From NCBI RefSeq assembly GCF_932294415.1, contig NC_065535.1, forward strand, positions 8,903,001-8,967,000: DNA of 64,000 bases. Reading direction: 5' to 3'. A program made the position numbers and the translations under genes. This stretch comes from Quercus robur. Taxonomy: Eukaryota > Streptophyta > Magnoliopsida > Fagales > Fagaceae. This document shows positions 47,542 through 57,660 of the stretch, piece by piece (the first letter of the stretch is position 1; the number at the start of each line of letters is the position of its first letter). The notes under the pieces were generated by a model. The model worked only from the letters and a program-made list of their open reading frames with translations. It was not told where the DNA came from and ran no database searches.

Positions 47542-50320
47542 ATGAGGAAACTGTGTCCAAATTATGATAAGGAAGATGGGCTTGATACCGTGCTGGAGGT
47601 TCCTATACCTGAGGAAATGTTCACCAACATGGGCAGCAATGGCGCGCTGCGTTGGCAAAATTTGCGTGCTTTGATGAGAGCTCAAGGTGTAGATAAATCA
47701 ACACATCTTGCGGCTGCATCAAACAATGAATTTATGGCATTGCTAAAGCTTGTTGGTACTCCTCTCATCCCTTTTCAAGTCCAACCAGACCAACCGTTAA
47801 CCCGCCCCATCAAAGATTGTTCGATTGTAAGCATATATATAAACTTTTTTTCATTGTTTCAGAATAAAACATGCATTGTTGTATCATGGAGTTATACCAT
47901 TTTTCATATGTTCTCAATGATATGTAATCAAATTTACAAGTATGGAGGGTCTGATAAGTTTTTCTTTCCCAACTTTTGATGGTACACATTATGCAATGCT
48001 ACACAATTACCACCTTTTGGTCGTTAACATTATACTATTGGATGAGTCTTGAATCTATAATCCTATTTTATATTGGTCTAAATGATGGAACCAATGGCCA
48101 AGACCATTTTTTTTCTTTCTAGGAGGCCAAAATATGAGTGACCTCTGAAATTTCTAAATGAAATTTTGGCCGTATATAGGGGTGGGGGTTTTCAAAAGAG
48201 GATGGCATATATGGCACTCCTGGCCCATTGACGTATTTTATTGAAGTCTTTATATGTGTTAATATGAGGGTAAAGGACCATGATACATTGTTATTCTTGC
48301 TATTGGTAACCTATACAAAAATGTTACTCTTTTTTGTTTATTGCCACTTGTTTGAATGTTGTGAAATGCACTCATCATCAATCCATGGATGCCTAGTGTG
48401 TTTAGCTAGCTTATTTGCTGTAAGTTTATCAGCTTAAAGACGAGACAAAAGAGATTTAAGTAAATTTAGTTTACTTTATGCAAATAAGTCACTTTTTTCT
48501 CCCGTTTTAAGAAAATATGCAGCAAAAAGCACCACTAGAACCCTTCCAATTTACTGATTTATTTATTTAAATAAACCCTCCATCCCACCACATTAGTTTC
48601 TTAAAAGGATTCTTTACCCTTAATAATGCTTTTTCGAATGCCTTTCAATAGGTTTCCATGCATTTTTCTATTGAAAAAATAATAGGGTGGAAAGGATATT
48701 TTTTTCTTATTTGAGATAGAAATATTACTTTAGCTTAACTTAAGTATATGAATGTGAAGTTCCTTCTTTGAACCTTGACCTTTGCCTACCATTTCACAAG
48801 AACTTGTATTTGTAAAGTAAGCATCACGTTAATGGTGTGCAGTGACGAATGATTTTATTTTTGAAACACACTGATCACTACCTTCATTGATAGCTAGCTA
48901 ACAAAAAAAATTTCTGTTATACGAACAGGAAGCTTCTACAGCGAAATATATAGTACAACAGTATGTAGCCGCTACTGGGGGACAAGCAGCATTAAATTCA
49001 GTGAAAAGCATGTATGCAGTGGGACAAGTGAAGATGGTTGGGTCGGAAATGCACCAAGGTGATGTTAGTTTGCATACCAAAGGCAATTGTGAGGTCGGTG
49101 GATTCGTTTTATGGCAAAAGAACCCGGATTTGTGGTATTTGGAATTGGTTGTTTCTGGTTTCAAGGTCAGTGCAGGTAGTGATGGCAAGGTAGCTTGGAA
49201 TCAGTCTTCTTCTCAACCTTCTCATGCTAATAAAGGTCCTCCAAGGCCTCTGCGCAGGTTCTTCCAGGTATTTATATTATTGCTTTCAAACTAGAATTGG
49301 CCTTCATGGATCATCTTTCTAATGAAATATACCTAATGTATCTATGTTTTTATATATAGTCATATATGCATCTCATATTGTTGAGTAACTAGGGATGGCA
49401 ATGGAATTTAATGGCTTTTCTGATAGTAAGACTTAATAGTTTTTTAAAGCGGTTTGGGAAGGGTTTGGTTCTAAATTTTTAAGGCTTTAGAAAGAGTTTA
49501 GTTTTAGATGATTAATCTAGTGTACAAATGTATACTAATGCAAACAATATTTTAGTTCAATTTTACGTCAACTTGACTCAACCTGTTTGACATGAATCAC
49601 AGTAAGATAAATGGATGAGTTTGGAATAGAAATTTATATGAATTTAATATGTAAAATATTTTAAGGGTTTAGATTTGGAGATATTAATGTCATTCATATC
49701 AATAACTTATACAACATTTTCAAGCACCATCAAATATTGTACATATTCCTGTTGGACATACCTCAAAATGTGCTCCTTTGCATTTAACATGAATTATTTT
49801 CACTTTGTGGTCTCATCAGGGATTGGACCCCAGGTGTACAGCTAACTTGTTCCTAGATGCAGTGTGCATTGGAGAGAAAACCATAAACGATGAAGACTGT
49901 TTCATACTCAAGCTCGAGACTGCCCCACTTCTCCTCAAAGCACAATGTACACCCAACACTGAAATTGTCCACCACACAGTTTGGGGCTATTTCAGCCAAC
50001 GTACAGGACTCCTTGTCCAATTCGAGGACACAAAGCTAGTAAGAATGAAGTCCATTAAAGGAAATGATAGTGTGTTTTGGGAAACAAGCATGGAATCGAT
50101 GATCCAAGATTATAGATACATTGATGGGATTAATATAGCTCATGGTGGTAGAACTAATACCACGTTGTATAGGTATGGAGAGGCGTTTCATCACAGGCGG
50201 AAGATTGAGGAGTCCTGGAGAATCGAAGAGGTTGATTTTAATATTTGTGGTTTGTCCATGGATTGCTTTTTGCCTCCTTCTGACCTTAAGAGAGAACAAG
50301 ATGGAGAACAAGGAGTTTGA
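47542..50320 (+). CDS. DUF620 family protein
   Basis: Three exons join in frame: 47542-47826, 48929-49267 and 49820-50320, giving 374 residues. I chose the ATG at 47542 because family members I recall start M-R-x-LCPN; an in-frame ATG at 47530 would add four residues. Conserved blocks are MRKLCPNYDKEDGLDTVLEV, EEMFTNMGSNGALRWQNLRA, YVAATGGQAALNSVKSMYAV, GFVLWQKNPDLWYLELVVSG, GPPRPLRRFFQGLDPRCTAN and CFILKLET. The C-terminus holds VWGYFSQRTGLLVQFEDTKL, the HGG motif and SWRIEEVDFNICGLSMDCFL. The domain is plant-specific and of unknown biochemical role. No signal peptide or membrane span is visible. The gene looks intact. Confidence 0.92.
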
Positions 50321-52169
50321 TTTGTTTTGCTATAACAACTTAACGAGAATATAAGTACAAGAAAAAAAGCTTGACGTACAAAATTGCATGTACATATAGG
50401 TGAATTGGAAATTTTTTGTCTTTTGTCGGTTTTTTTTTCACTTTTGAATTGTTTTGGTTTTGTAACTCCAGTTAGTGAGGAATTGAGGATCAAGCTTTAG
50501 GAGACTTGATAAATATGAAACCAGATAGAAGTATAGAACTTGAAATTTATTTACCTTTACCAATTAAATATTCTTCTTTCTTTGAAAAACTTTCTATTAA
50601 ATGCCAAATCGTATACCACAAATAATCTAATCTATCTCTTATTATAACAATATTTAACAGATTAAGCTTTCGGACATATAATATTTTGGGGGAAAGTATC
50701 CATTACTTGATTGCCGACTAATCTTGAACAAACTTTGGCCAAGCATTATTTTGACATCATTTCACTACTTCTTTTGAAATTTTACTGACCATATTTTGTT
50801 TATTTATTTATTTTGATAGTGAAATATGATTTTTTTTTTTTAATTACTTAAACTGTGTTTACATCCATCTGTGTTTGCCTTTCAATGATGGCCGAGGTAT
50901 CTTATAGCCAAATTCAGGGGTTACAACTTAGAAGACATTTTCAAGTATTGTTCATGTCTAGCAAACAAGTGGTCTACCATATTGTCACCTTATCCAACAT
51001 TACTTGTAATAAGATCTAAATTCCGAAGTATTGATAGTACAGTCAACAGTGGTACACCTCGTTCTTCTGTAGGCTACCTACAGGGATGGAACCACTCTTG
51101 GACTAGGAGGGATATAAGCACACCACTCACATCATTTTTTATTTATTTATTTATCAGTAATCATTTATCACATCATTAATTTATAAAAAAAAAACTTGTA
51201 ACTTTAGCATTTTCCTCATTTTAGTGACTATAAAAAAATTTATAGATCTAAAATCTAAAACAAAATATACAAGCAAAAAAAAAAAAAAAAAAAGCTCAAC
51301 AACAAAAATTACCAAAACTAAAAACAAAACTAAACTCAATTAACTAATTTTATCCAAAATAAATAACCTAGCCCTTTAAAAAATTCTAAAGAAAAATAAT
51401 TTTGTTCCTGCCCACACACAAAAAAAAAAAAAAAAAAAAAAATCTTAGCAGCTAAGAAGTATCAAAATTAGAGGTTGAAATTACCGCATACAACCAATAG
51501 TAAAACCGCCCACCCTAATTCAAAGTTCTAGCTTTGTCCTTGACTACCTATGATATGGGGGGACAACACCCATGGAATGGCCTTTGAATTTATTTATTTT
51601 TGGAGGGAAAAGATGCTAAACTTTCATTAAGAAAAGTTAATCAAGTCAACTTGGAGTGCAATTTCAACGTTTGGTGGTATTTCTTCCATCCATACTATTT
51701 GTAAACAAAATAGCTCGCCTTGCTAGGAATGTTCTACAACATTCCCTTGCTAGTGTACACGAGAGAATTTAGTACAAGTAGAAAAAAGAGGCAAGAAACT
51801 TTACATTTTGAGCAATATGGTCAAAATGTGCAAGTTATAGGTCGTTGTTGTTTAAGGTTTTGATTATGATCTCTGAGTCTCCCTCCAAAACAACCCATCT
51901 ATTGCATTGAATTTTCTAAGAATACATTTTACAAGCCTAGTTTTGGAGAAAATTTATCATGCATCAAATAAATTTATCCACCCTATGACATGGGGGTGGA
52001 CATGCATCCCCATACGATAAGGTGGATACATGCATCTGATAAGGTGGATACATGTATCTGATGCATGTAATACCTAATTTTGAAGCACACATAAATGAAG
52101 GTCCAACTATGAGACTTATAATTAGATTAGACAAGGGTGGGCAATAGTTGGTTAGAAGTTAGTTTTCCT
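50321..52169. other. Intergenic, no gene recognised
   Basis: DUF620 3' UTR, then AT-rich sequence with A runs (51278-51294, 51420-51442) and short local duplications (GATAAGGTGGATACATG twice at about 52015-52055). No supported coding or RNA gene. Confidence 0.4.
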
Positions 52170-53096
52170 CATGGGCGGTGACAATGGTTAATCAGGGTGG
52201 TCACATGACCATCCTGATTTTTTTTTAATATACCTTAAACATTTTTGAGTTTTAAATTAATATGGGTCTTTTGACCACCCTAAAAAAGACTTGACCACTC
52301 TAAAAAAAAAACTTGACCACCCTAAAAAAAACTTGAACACCCTTAATAGCAATTGAGTCAATTAAAAATAAAATTCAACCTTTCCAAAATTTTGGTCTGT
52401 TGAATGTTGAACCAAAAAATTGCGAGAAATGCTATGTTCACAGCATTTTCATAATAAATCCTAAGTAGCAGATTGTTACTACTGAACAGAAAATTAATTT
52501 CATTAGAAAGTTCAAGTTAGAATCAGTAAAAACTTACTACCTAGGTTTTGTTGTGAAAGTGTTGTAGAAATTTTGTGGACGTAGCACTTCTCAAAAATTA
52601 CTCAAACAAACAAATTAGCCTAAAAACCAAAATCAAATGTTTAATTGGGATTTTTTAAAATTGTGTTTTCAAATGGCATATTTTAAAATTGCTATTTTTT
52701 ATATAAAAGAATGCACACTTTTTAAATAACTAGTCTGTTACTCCTTGTTTTAGTTTTTAGTTGAATTTGTTGGATTTATGTGATACATTTTTTCAAAAAG
52801 ATAATGCATTTTGTTTATACTATTACTTGTTTAGGCAATATTTTTGTATTTGAATGGGAAATCAATAGCATAATAATTGTTTGGTTGTATACATTGAAAA
52901 AGATATAGCAGATAACATTGATAGTGAAACTATCATATCACATAACGATTTCAAAATATAAAAACTTGTGGAATGAAATTTTAAAACTTTATGCATTTGT
53001 GTATGTTTTTATTTTGTGATGTCAATATATTCAAGTTTTATTTTTATTAAATTTTTTTAATGACCACCCTGAAAAAAATTCTTAGAGCCGCCACTT
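52170..53096. mobile_element. Non-autonomous hAT-like element
   Basis: The ends are imperfect inverted repeats: left CATGGGCGGTGAC and CAGGGTGGTCA; right, in reverse, AAGTGGCGGCTC and CAGGGTGGTCA. Flanks GTTTTCCT (52162-52169) and GTTTTCAT (53097-53104) match at 7 of 8 positions, the hAT duplication length. Near the left end TTGACCACCCTAAAAAA is repeated three to four times. No transposase frame. Confidence 0.55.
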
Positions 53097-53238
53097 GTTT
53101 TCATTTCCCTCTTTTTGAGCTTTATATATACAATTACAATGCAAAATTTTCTCTCACCAAATAGAATTTTCTATTGTAGGATTGAATCTTAATATGGATC
53201 TATCACAAATACTTGTTAAGTCGCATACGTGACAGACA

Positions 53239-53675
53239 TTAAGGTTATGTTTGGTAACAGTTTTTGTTTTCTATTTTTAAAAACTTGTTTTTGGGAATAT
53301 AAAGAAAAAAACAATCTTCTTGTATTTTTGAAATAAAAAACATGTTTGGTTAGTTAAAATTAAAAAAATAGTTTTTTGAAGAAAAAAATAAAAAATACTA
53401 AATTATGTTATTATTAGGATTTGAATTATAATGCTAACTTATTAAATGAAAAAAATTCATTAAATCAAATGCGTATTTTCTTTGACTTTTAAAAACTAGA
53501 AACTGAAAACAATCCTTTGTATGTTTTCAGTTTCCTTTACAAATTGAATTTTGAGAACACTTTTCGTTTTCTGTTCATTTTGAGTTGACAAACAAGGTTT
53601 TTAGTTTTAAAAATAGGAAATTATTTTTAAAAACAAAAATTAAGAGGAAAAGAACAGTTATCAAACATATTTTAA
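53239..53675. mobile_element. MITE with TTAA-flanked ends, about 437 bp
   Basis: The left end GGTTATGTTTGGTAACAG and the right end in reverse AATATGTTTGATAACTG are similar, and TTAA occurs at both edges (53239-53242, 53672-53675). The interior is T/A-rich with imperfect mirror symmetry (GTTTTCTATTTTTAAAAAC). Non-coding. Confidence 0.6.
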
Positions 53676-53744
53676 CTAATTTGTTGAGGATATAATGATT
53701 TATATAGTCACTCGACTCCAAAATAGACAGGCGCAGGCGGGCTA

Positions 53745-53962
53745 GGCCCAACTGGGTACGACACATCGTGTCTCGACGCATATATCAAACATTCTTAAAA
53801 AAAATGGCGGCCCACTCAATGCACACATGAATAGAGATTGTGGATCACATCAGGCCCAAAGTAATTTTAACAACATCAAATCAAAACGCATCGTTTAATC
53901 AAGGTACATCAACAGCGTTCGTTGCAAAACCCTAATTCTTGTTAAGAAGCCACCTATTTAAA
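53745..53962 (+). promoter_or_regulatory. Promoter of the snoRNA cluster: three Site II motifs, telo-box, TATA-like box
   Basis: Site II words (GGCCCA, reverse of TGGGCC) occur at 53745-53750, 53809-53814 and 53853-53858. A telo-box AAACCCTAA is at 53927-53935 and a TATA-like TATTTAAA at 53955-53962, followed by a CT-rich leader. Site II plus telo-box is the known promoter signature of plant ribosomal-protein and snoRNA genes. The motifs are seen; activity is inferred. Confidence 0.65.
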
Positions 53963-54340
53963 ACCCTCGTATCCACACTCTCTCCCCACCTCTCTCTCTC
54001 AAGTCTCAACTTTCTTCAATTACATATCGAATTCTCTCTTTGCTTTCTTCAAAATCCATGGCTTTTCCTCGAATCGAATCGATCATTTGAGTGAGTCCTA
54101 ACAATTTCTTATTTTATTTTTTTTCTAATGAATGATTTTTGCATCTGTTTACCCTCTCCTCATAAGGCAAAATCTGAATGCTGGAGGAGATATAACAGGT
54201 GCAGAGAGTGAAAAGGTTGGCTTTACCAGCCCATGGCAGACTCTTTTGTCCATTGCCTTGGTGTCAAATGGTCCTTCCGATACTCTCATTCATTATTTAT
54301 TTATTTATTTTTTTATATATATGTAGAATATGTGAATTGA

Positions 54341-54429
54341 AATGGCAGGTGATGAATATATTTGACTAAACCGCTTATTGATATTCTGATTATAAACTGT
54401 GCTGTCAAAATCTTAAGTCTCTGATGCCT
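54341..54429 (+). ncRNA. Box C/D snoRNA 1 (guide to 25S rRNA, predicted U44)
   Basis: C box GTGATGA (54349-54355), D' box CTGA (54386-54389), D box CTGA (54421-54424), closed by GGCA (54344-54347) and TGCC (54425-54428). The stretch before D', CCGCTTATTGATAT (54371-54384), is complementary over 14 bases to AUAUCAAUAAGCGG near the 5' end of plant 25S rRNA. By the fifth-base rule the methylated base would be the U before CAAUAAGC, about U44 counting from the remembered 5' end. The rRNA sequence is from memory. No target was recognised for the D guide. Confidence 0.7.
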
Positions 54430-54507
54430 TTTTTGTTTTTCTGTTTATTTATTTAGGAGTATTTTGTTAATTGTTGATTTTGATTTTTTAAGAGCCCAAA
54501 TCTGCTT

Positions 54508-54593
54508 GGATGGCAAGTGATGAAAAAAACTCCTTATGCTTAACACTGAACTAAATGTGGACTAAAAACTTCGCTTATTATCTGATGCCATCC
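54508..54593 (+). ncRNA. Box C/D snoRNA 2 (guide to 25S rRNA, predicted U48)
   Basis: The terminal stem GGATGGCA (54508-54515) pairs perfectly with TGCCATCC (54586-54593). C box GTGATGA (54517-54523), D' CTGA (54546-54549), D CTGA (54582-54585). The D guide CTTCGCTTATT pairs with 25S AAUAAGCGGAG with one G-U pair, predicting U48. The D' guide TATGCTTAA pairs with UUAAGCAUA, only a few bases upstream in 25S, predicting about A37. This is the best-formed unit of the cluster. Confidence 0.8.
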
Positions 54594-54678
54594 TTGTTTG
54601 TCTTTTATTAGGATTAGATTATTTTTGTTATTATTATTATTATCTTTTTTTTTTTAAGTTTGAACATAGTTTGCTATG

Positions 54679-54767
54679 TAACCAATGATGTGAAAAAGCA
54701 GACGGGCGGTCTGAACTGATGCCATGTTGATTGTCTGCAATTTCCACTTTTGGAATATCTGAGGTGC
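54679..54767 (+). ncRNA. U43: Box C/D snoRNA 3, U43-like (18S rRNA guide)
   Basis: C box ATGATGT (54685-54691; last base off consensus), guide GACGGGCGGT (54701-54710) directly before CTGA (54711-54714), a C'-like TTGATTGT (about 54727-54734), and D box CTGA (54759-54762) with ACC/GGT closing the ends. The guide is complementary to ACCGCCCGUC near the 3' end of 18S rRNA, the target of U43 in human and snR70 in yeast (C1639 in yeast numbering, from memory). The GACGGGCGG core and the TGATTGT C' region resemble human U43. Extent is less certain than for the others. Confidence 0.65.
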
Positions 54768-54840
54768 TCTTTGATTATTTATGGATGTGTTAATTTTCTT
54801 TGTGTCACTTTTGTATTGTTGTCATATGAAATCGATACAT

Positions 54841-54921
54841 ACTGCTATGATGAAGTTGCTTAATTATGTCTGGACATATGAGACTTGTCTATGATCTTTA
54901 TATGCAATCTTGCTGAGCAGA
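54841..54921 (+). ncRNA. Box C/D snoRNA 4 (target not recognised)
   Basis: C box ATGATGA (54847-54853), D box CTGA (54913-54916), closed by CTGC (54842-54845) and GCAG (54917-54920). The D' box is degenerate (CTGG, about 54871). The guide before D (TTTATATGCAATCTTG) matches no rRNA stretch I can recall. It may be an orphan or target a snRNA. The start of this unit is repeated at about 54938-54961. Confidence 0.55.
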
Positions 54922-54937
54922 ATTGCACATCTCTAAA

Positions 54938-54961
54938 TTATATGATGAAGTTGCTTAATTA
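54938..54961 (+). repeat. Partial duplicate of the 5' half of snoRNA 4
   Basis: TATGATGAAGTTGCTTAATTA recurs 95 bases after its first occurrence at 54846. A C box is present, but no D box at the right distance closed by a stem, so this looks like a truncated tandem copy. Confidence 0.5.
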
Positions 54962-55043
54962 GTTACATTTAAGATTTTACTTGACATATTTGCATTCTTG
55001 TTCTTTTGAACATCTTAGTTGACACATTTTTTTTAATTGACTT

Positions 55044-55123
55044 GTGGCAAGTGATGAATTTGATCTTATCCTACACACTGATGATCTGTGTTGACAACAA
55101 CTCCGCTTATTATCTGATGCCAC
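55044..55123 (+). ncRNA. Box C/D snoRNA 5 (two 25S guides, predicted U48 and a central site)
   Basis: The stem GTGGCA (55044-55049) pairs with TGCCAC (55118-55123). C box GTGATGA (55051-55057), D' CTGA (55078-55081), C' TGATGAT (55079-55085), D CTGA (55114-55117). The D guide CTCCGCTTATT pairs perfectly with 25S AAUAAGCGGAG and predicts U48, like snoRNA 2. The D' guide CTTATCCTACAC pairs over 12 bases with GUGUAGGAUAAG, a 25S stretch recalled from the plant sequence (AGAGGUGUAGGAUAAGUGGG), predicting the U of GGUGU. Confidence 0.8.
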
Positions 55124-56061
55124 TTTAGTTTGTTTTTCACATTGTGATTCAGTTCGGAGTTTTTTTAATGCTTATTTTGCATGTATATTGTTTTCTGAGG
55201 TAACTTAATGTGAACCAGTTCATTCATAATTTCAAGATCACTATTCACTTTGAGGATAGATGAGTTCTATTTTCCAATTTTGGAGGCCATGATGCCCCCT
55301 TGCTAGTTTAATTTTTTTTGTTCTAAGAGCTTTCACATCGACAATATTTTTAGCCAAATTTAGTTCCTTTTGTTGGTTTAGGTAATCTACTATTCATATA
55401 TAGCTAACATCAGACTCAATACTCTATCACTATTCTTTTTCGATAATATTCTCTCAACAAATATCAATATTTTTCATCCTATCTTTTCCCAAAATATTGA
55501 TTTTTATCTTTGTAAATAAAAAAACCACACCACAAACTCATTATAAAAAAACAGAAACATGAAGAAGACCTCCTCCAAATTGTTGGAGTGTTGGTCCTTT
55601 CTAGCCAAATACTGTGCATTTTTTTGCTACTTCTAGCATGCTGGGACTTGTTGCGAATGATCTAAGCGATCTCTTGTTTGAATTGCACACAAGAAAAGCA
55701 TTAATTAGTTTTAAATGTTGTTACTAATCATAATTGCGCAATATTATTGTATGTGTCAGTTGTCTATGGTTCCCTCTAAAAAAAAAAAAAAACTCAGGTG
55801 CTGTGTGTTCGTTTTTCTATTTTTTAATTTGTGTTTTTTTTTTCTTTCCCGATCTTCTCCATTAACTTTTCTATATGCATCTTTTTCCATTCTATGTACC
55901 TATATGTACAACAAAAAGCATTTGATGCCATTCTTGTTGGGAAGACTGTGAGCTTAATTAAGGAGTGCATTTCCATTCTTTCTTCATACTACTTAATCCA
56001 GTCCAGGGGTTATTTGAGATTAGTGAGCTTCACTCTTATAGAATTCTAAACATCATTGAAA
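55124..56061. other. Downstream of the snoRNA cluster, no further unit recognised
   Basis: AT-rich. No other C/D pair with a closing stem was found. Short frames near 55715-56049 are low complexity and unsupported. Confidence 0.4.
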
Positions 56062-56084
56062 ACTGTCGGCCTTGTACCGACAGT
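56062..56084. repeat. Perfect 8-bp stem hairpin
   Basis: ACTGTCGG (56062-56069), loop CCTTGTA, CCGACAGT (56077-56084). It lies in non-coding sequence about 0.9 kb past the last snoRNA. Role unknown. Confidence 0.6.
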
Positions 56085-57514
56085 CCTCAACAAATGACTT
56101 CCTAGTGTAAAATTCACCAGTCTTTCTTCTCCCTCAATACCATCTTGTGCCGTGACCACTCTTCTATTCAGAAAGAATTGCCTGCCTCCTCATACGCTAA
56201 TATGCTGATTGTTGAACACTAGTGAATGCCTTTTCAGAGCGACCATACCTTTTCAAAACATTTTAAAATGACACCTAGAACCCAAAAAAAATCTTTTATA
56301 TGAATAAATTTTGCTTGTCAATACATCATATTAAAATTATTTGTTTTCTCTATATATCAAGCTTTCCTTTTAGGGACAGTACTGGACACAACTGACATGT
56401 GTCCATCTTAAGACTTTTAGTTATAATTAATCTAAAAAATAGGTGATTTTTTTAATTAGGGAATGGGGATTAAATTTGGGGGTGTTATTGTCATTAAAAA
56501 ACAATAGAATTTTATTAAGCCAGGGGAACTTGGATACCTACTTTTCTAAAATGGAATTCACATTTCTACAAAGGGTATGTTTGGATACCGTTTATTGTTG
56601 AAAATTGAAAATACTGTTTGGTGGGAATAGTGTTGTAAGACACAGACTTAAAGTTAATTTTGTCAAATTTCGTAACTCACACAAAGTAGATGTTTGGTGG
56701 GAATCCAAATGGCCATAGATTCACTTCAATTTTTTTTATAATTGGCTTGGGCATTGCGTGGTTCTCAATTCTTTGGGAGTATTGATTATGATATAAATAC
56801 CATACATGCCAACTTGATATAATTTGAGGTTTGAGATAATAAATTTTAAGAAAGATTGTTTAATATATAAAATAATTAAAGATTATATATTATTTTTAAA
56901 ATTGAAATTTATTTATTGTTTTGGACAAAGTTTAGTTACAAAATTAGTTGTTACCTAAGATTACGACCTTTATAAAATAAAAATTACTACATATTTTGAA
57001 AATCTAATCGTTGACATGTTTTTTATGCTCTTAATGCATATGTCAAATTTTGTTTCAATTGAATGTTATTTATTATATGATCTATAAGCTTATATTTTAT
57101 ATATAATTTTAAATTATAAAAACTTGCAATTTAAACAATTAATTGATGATATTACTATTAATTTTTAATTTTCTGGGAATTGGCAAACATGAGGATATAA
57201 GAAAGAAGATATAATCCAATGATAGATTTATCAAAATTTACCTCCAATAAAAAGATATTAAGTAAGGTTGGCAACAATCAATTTTACAGCCTAACGTTAT
57301 AATCAATTTTATAGCTAAACTTTGTTTTATTACTTTTTGATATGCAGATTTAATAATAAAAATTTTGTAATAAATCTTTTGTTCAATTGATAATATGACT
57401 AATAAACTTAGTTTTTCTTGTGAAATAGTCATCTTAGAAACTCTCTTTAAAAGTAACTACATGGGATAACGTTGGTAAACTTTTTGAGCAATACATGCAT
57501 TCTCAACTGGTAAG
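56085..57514. other. Intergenic, no gene recognised
   Basis: AT-rich. 56577-56740 carries words of the GTTTGGATACCG MITE family (GGGTATGTTTGGATACC, TGGTGGGAATCC) without a defined right end. Nothing else is supported. Confidence 0.35.
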
Positions 57515-57660
57515 TGAGTTTCAGTTAGTTCAATTGGTAAAGTTTTTAATGGTTGAATAAGAGTTTTGATGTTTAATTCCCCGCTTACAACAAAAATTGA
57601 TTAGTGTCTTAGTCTGATAATAAAGAGCTATTAGAACGAACGTTATAGATTGGAAAATGT
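57515..57660 (+). mobile_element. Au-type SINE remnant
   Basis: The A-box region TTAGTTCAATTGGTAAAG, a degenerate B box (GATGTTTAATTCCC), then TTGATTAGTGTCTTAGTCTG and ATAATAAAGAGCTATTAGAA resemble the plant Au SINE, whose usual 3' part reads GTGTCTTGGTCTGATGATAA. Diverged, no poly-T tail kept. Confidence 0.5.

Larger units (their letters stand above)
53985..55130 (+). ncRNA. Putative snoRNA host/polycistronic transcript
   Basis: A CT-rich leader (from about 53985) precedes a short frame (MAFPRIESII) at 54058-54090 and a donor-like GA|GTGAGT at about 54087. Five box C/D units follow on the same strand over 0.8 kb, with no long reading frame. Plant snoRNAs are usually made from such polycistronic or intronic transcripts. 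The segment 54170-54290 (GCTGG...CCAGC, CCATGGCA...TGCCTTGG) is less AT-rich than its surroundings and may be an exon or another structured RNA; I could not classify it. The 3' end is unknown. Confidence 0.5.

Noticed and set aside
54132-54326. 64-residue open frame ahead of the snoRNAs
   Set aside because: Low complexity at its end (poly-T coded), no homologous motif, and it sits in a non-coding snoRNA transcript region.
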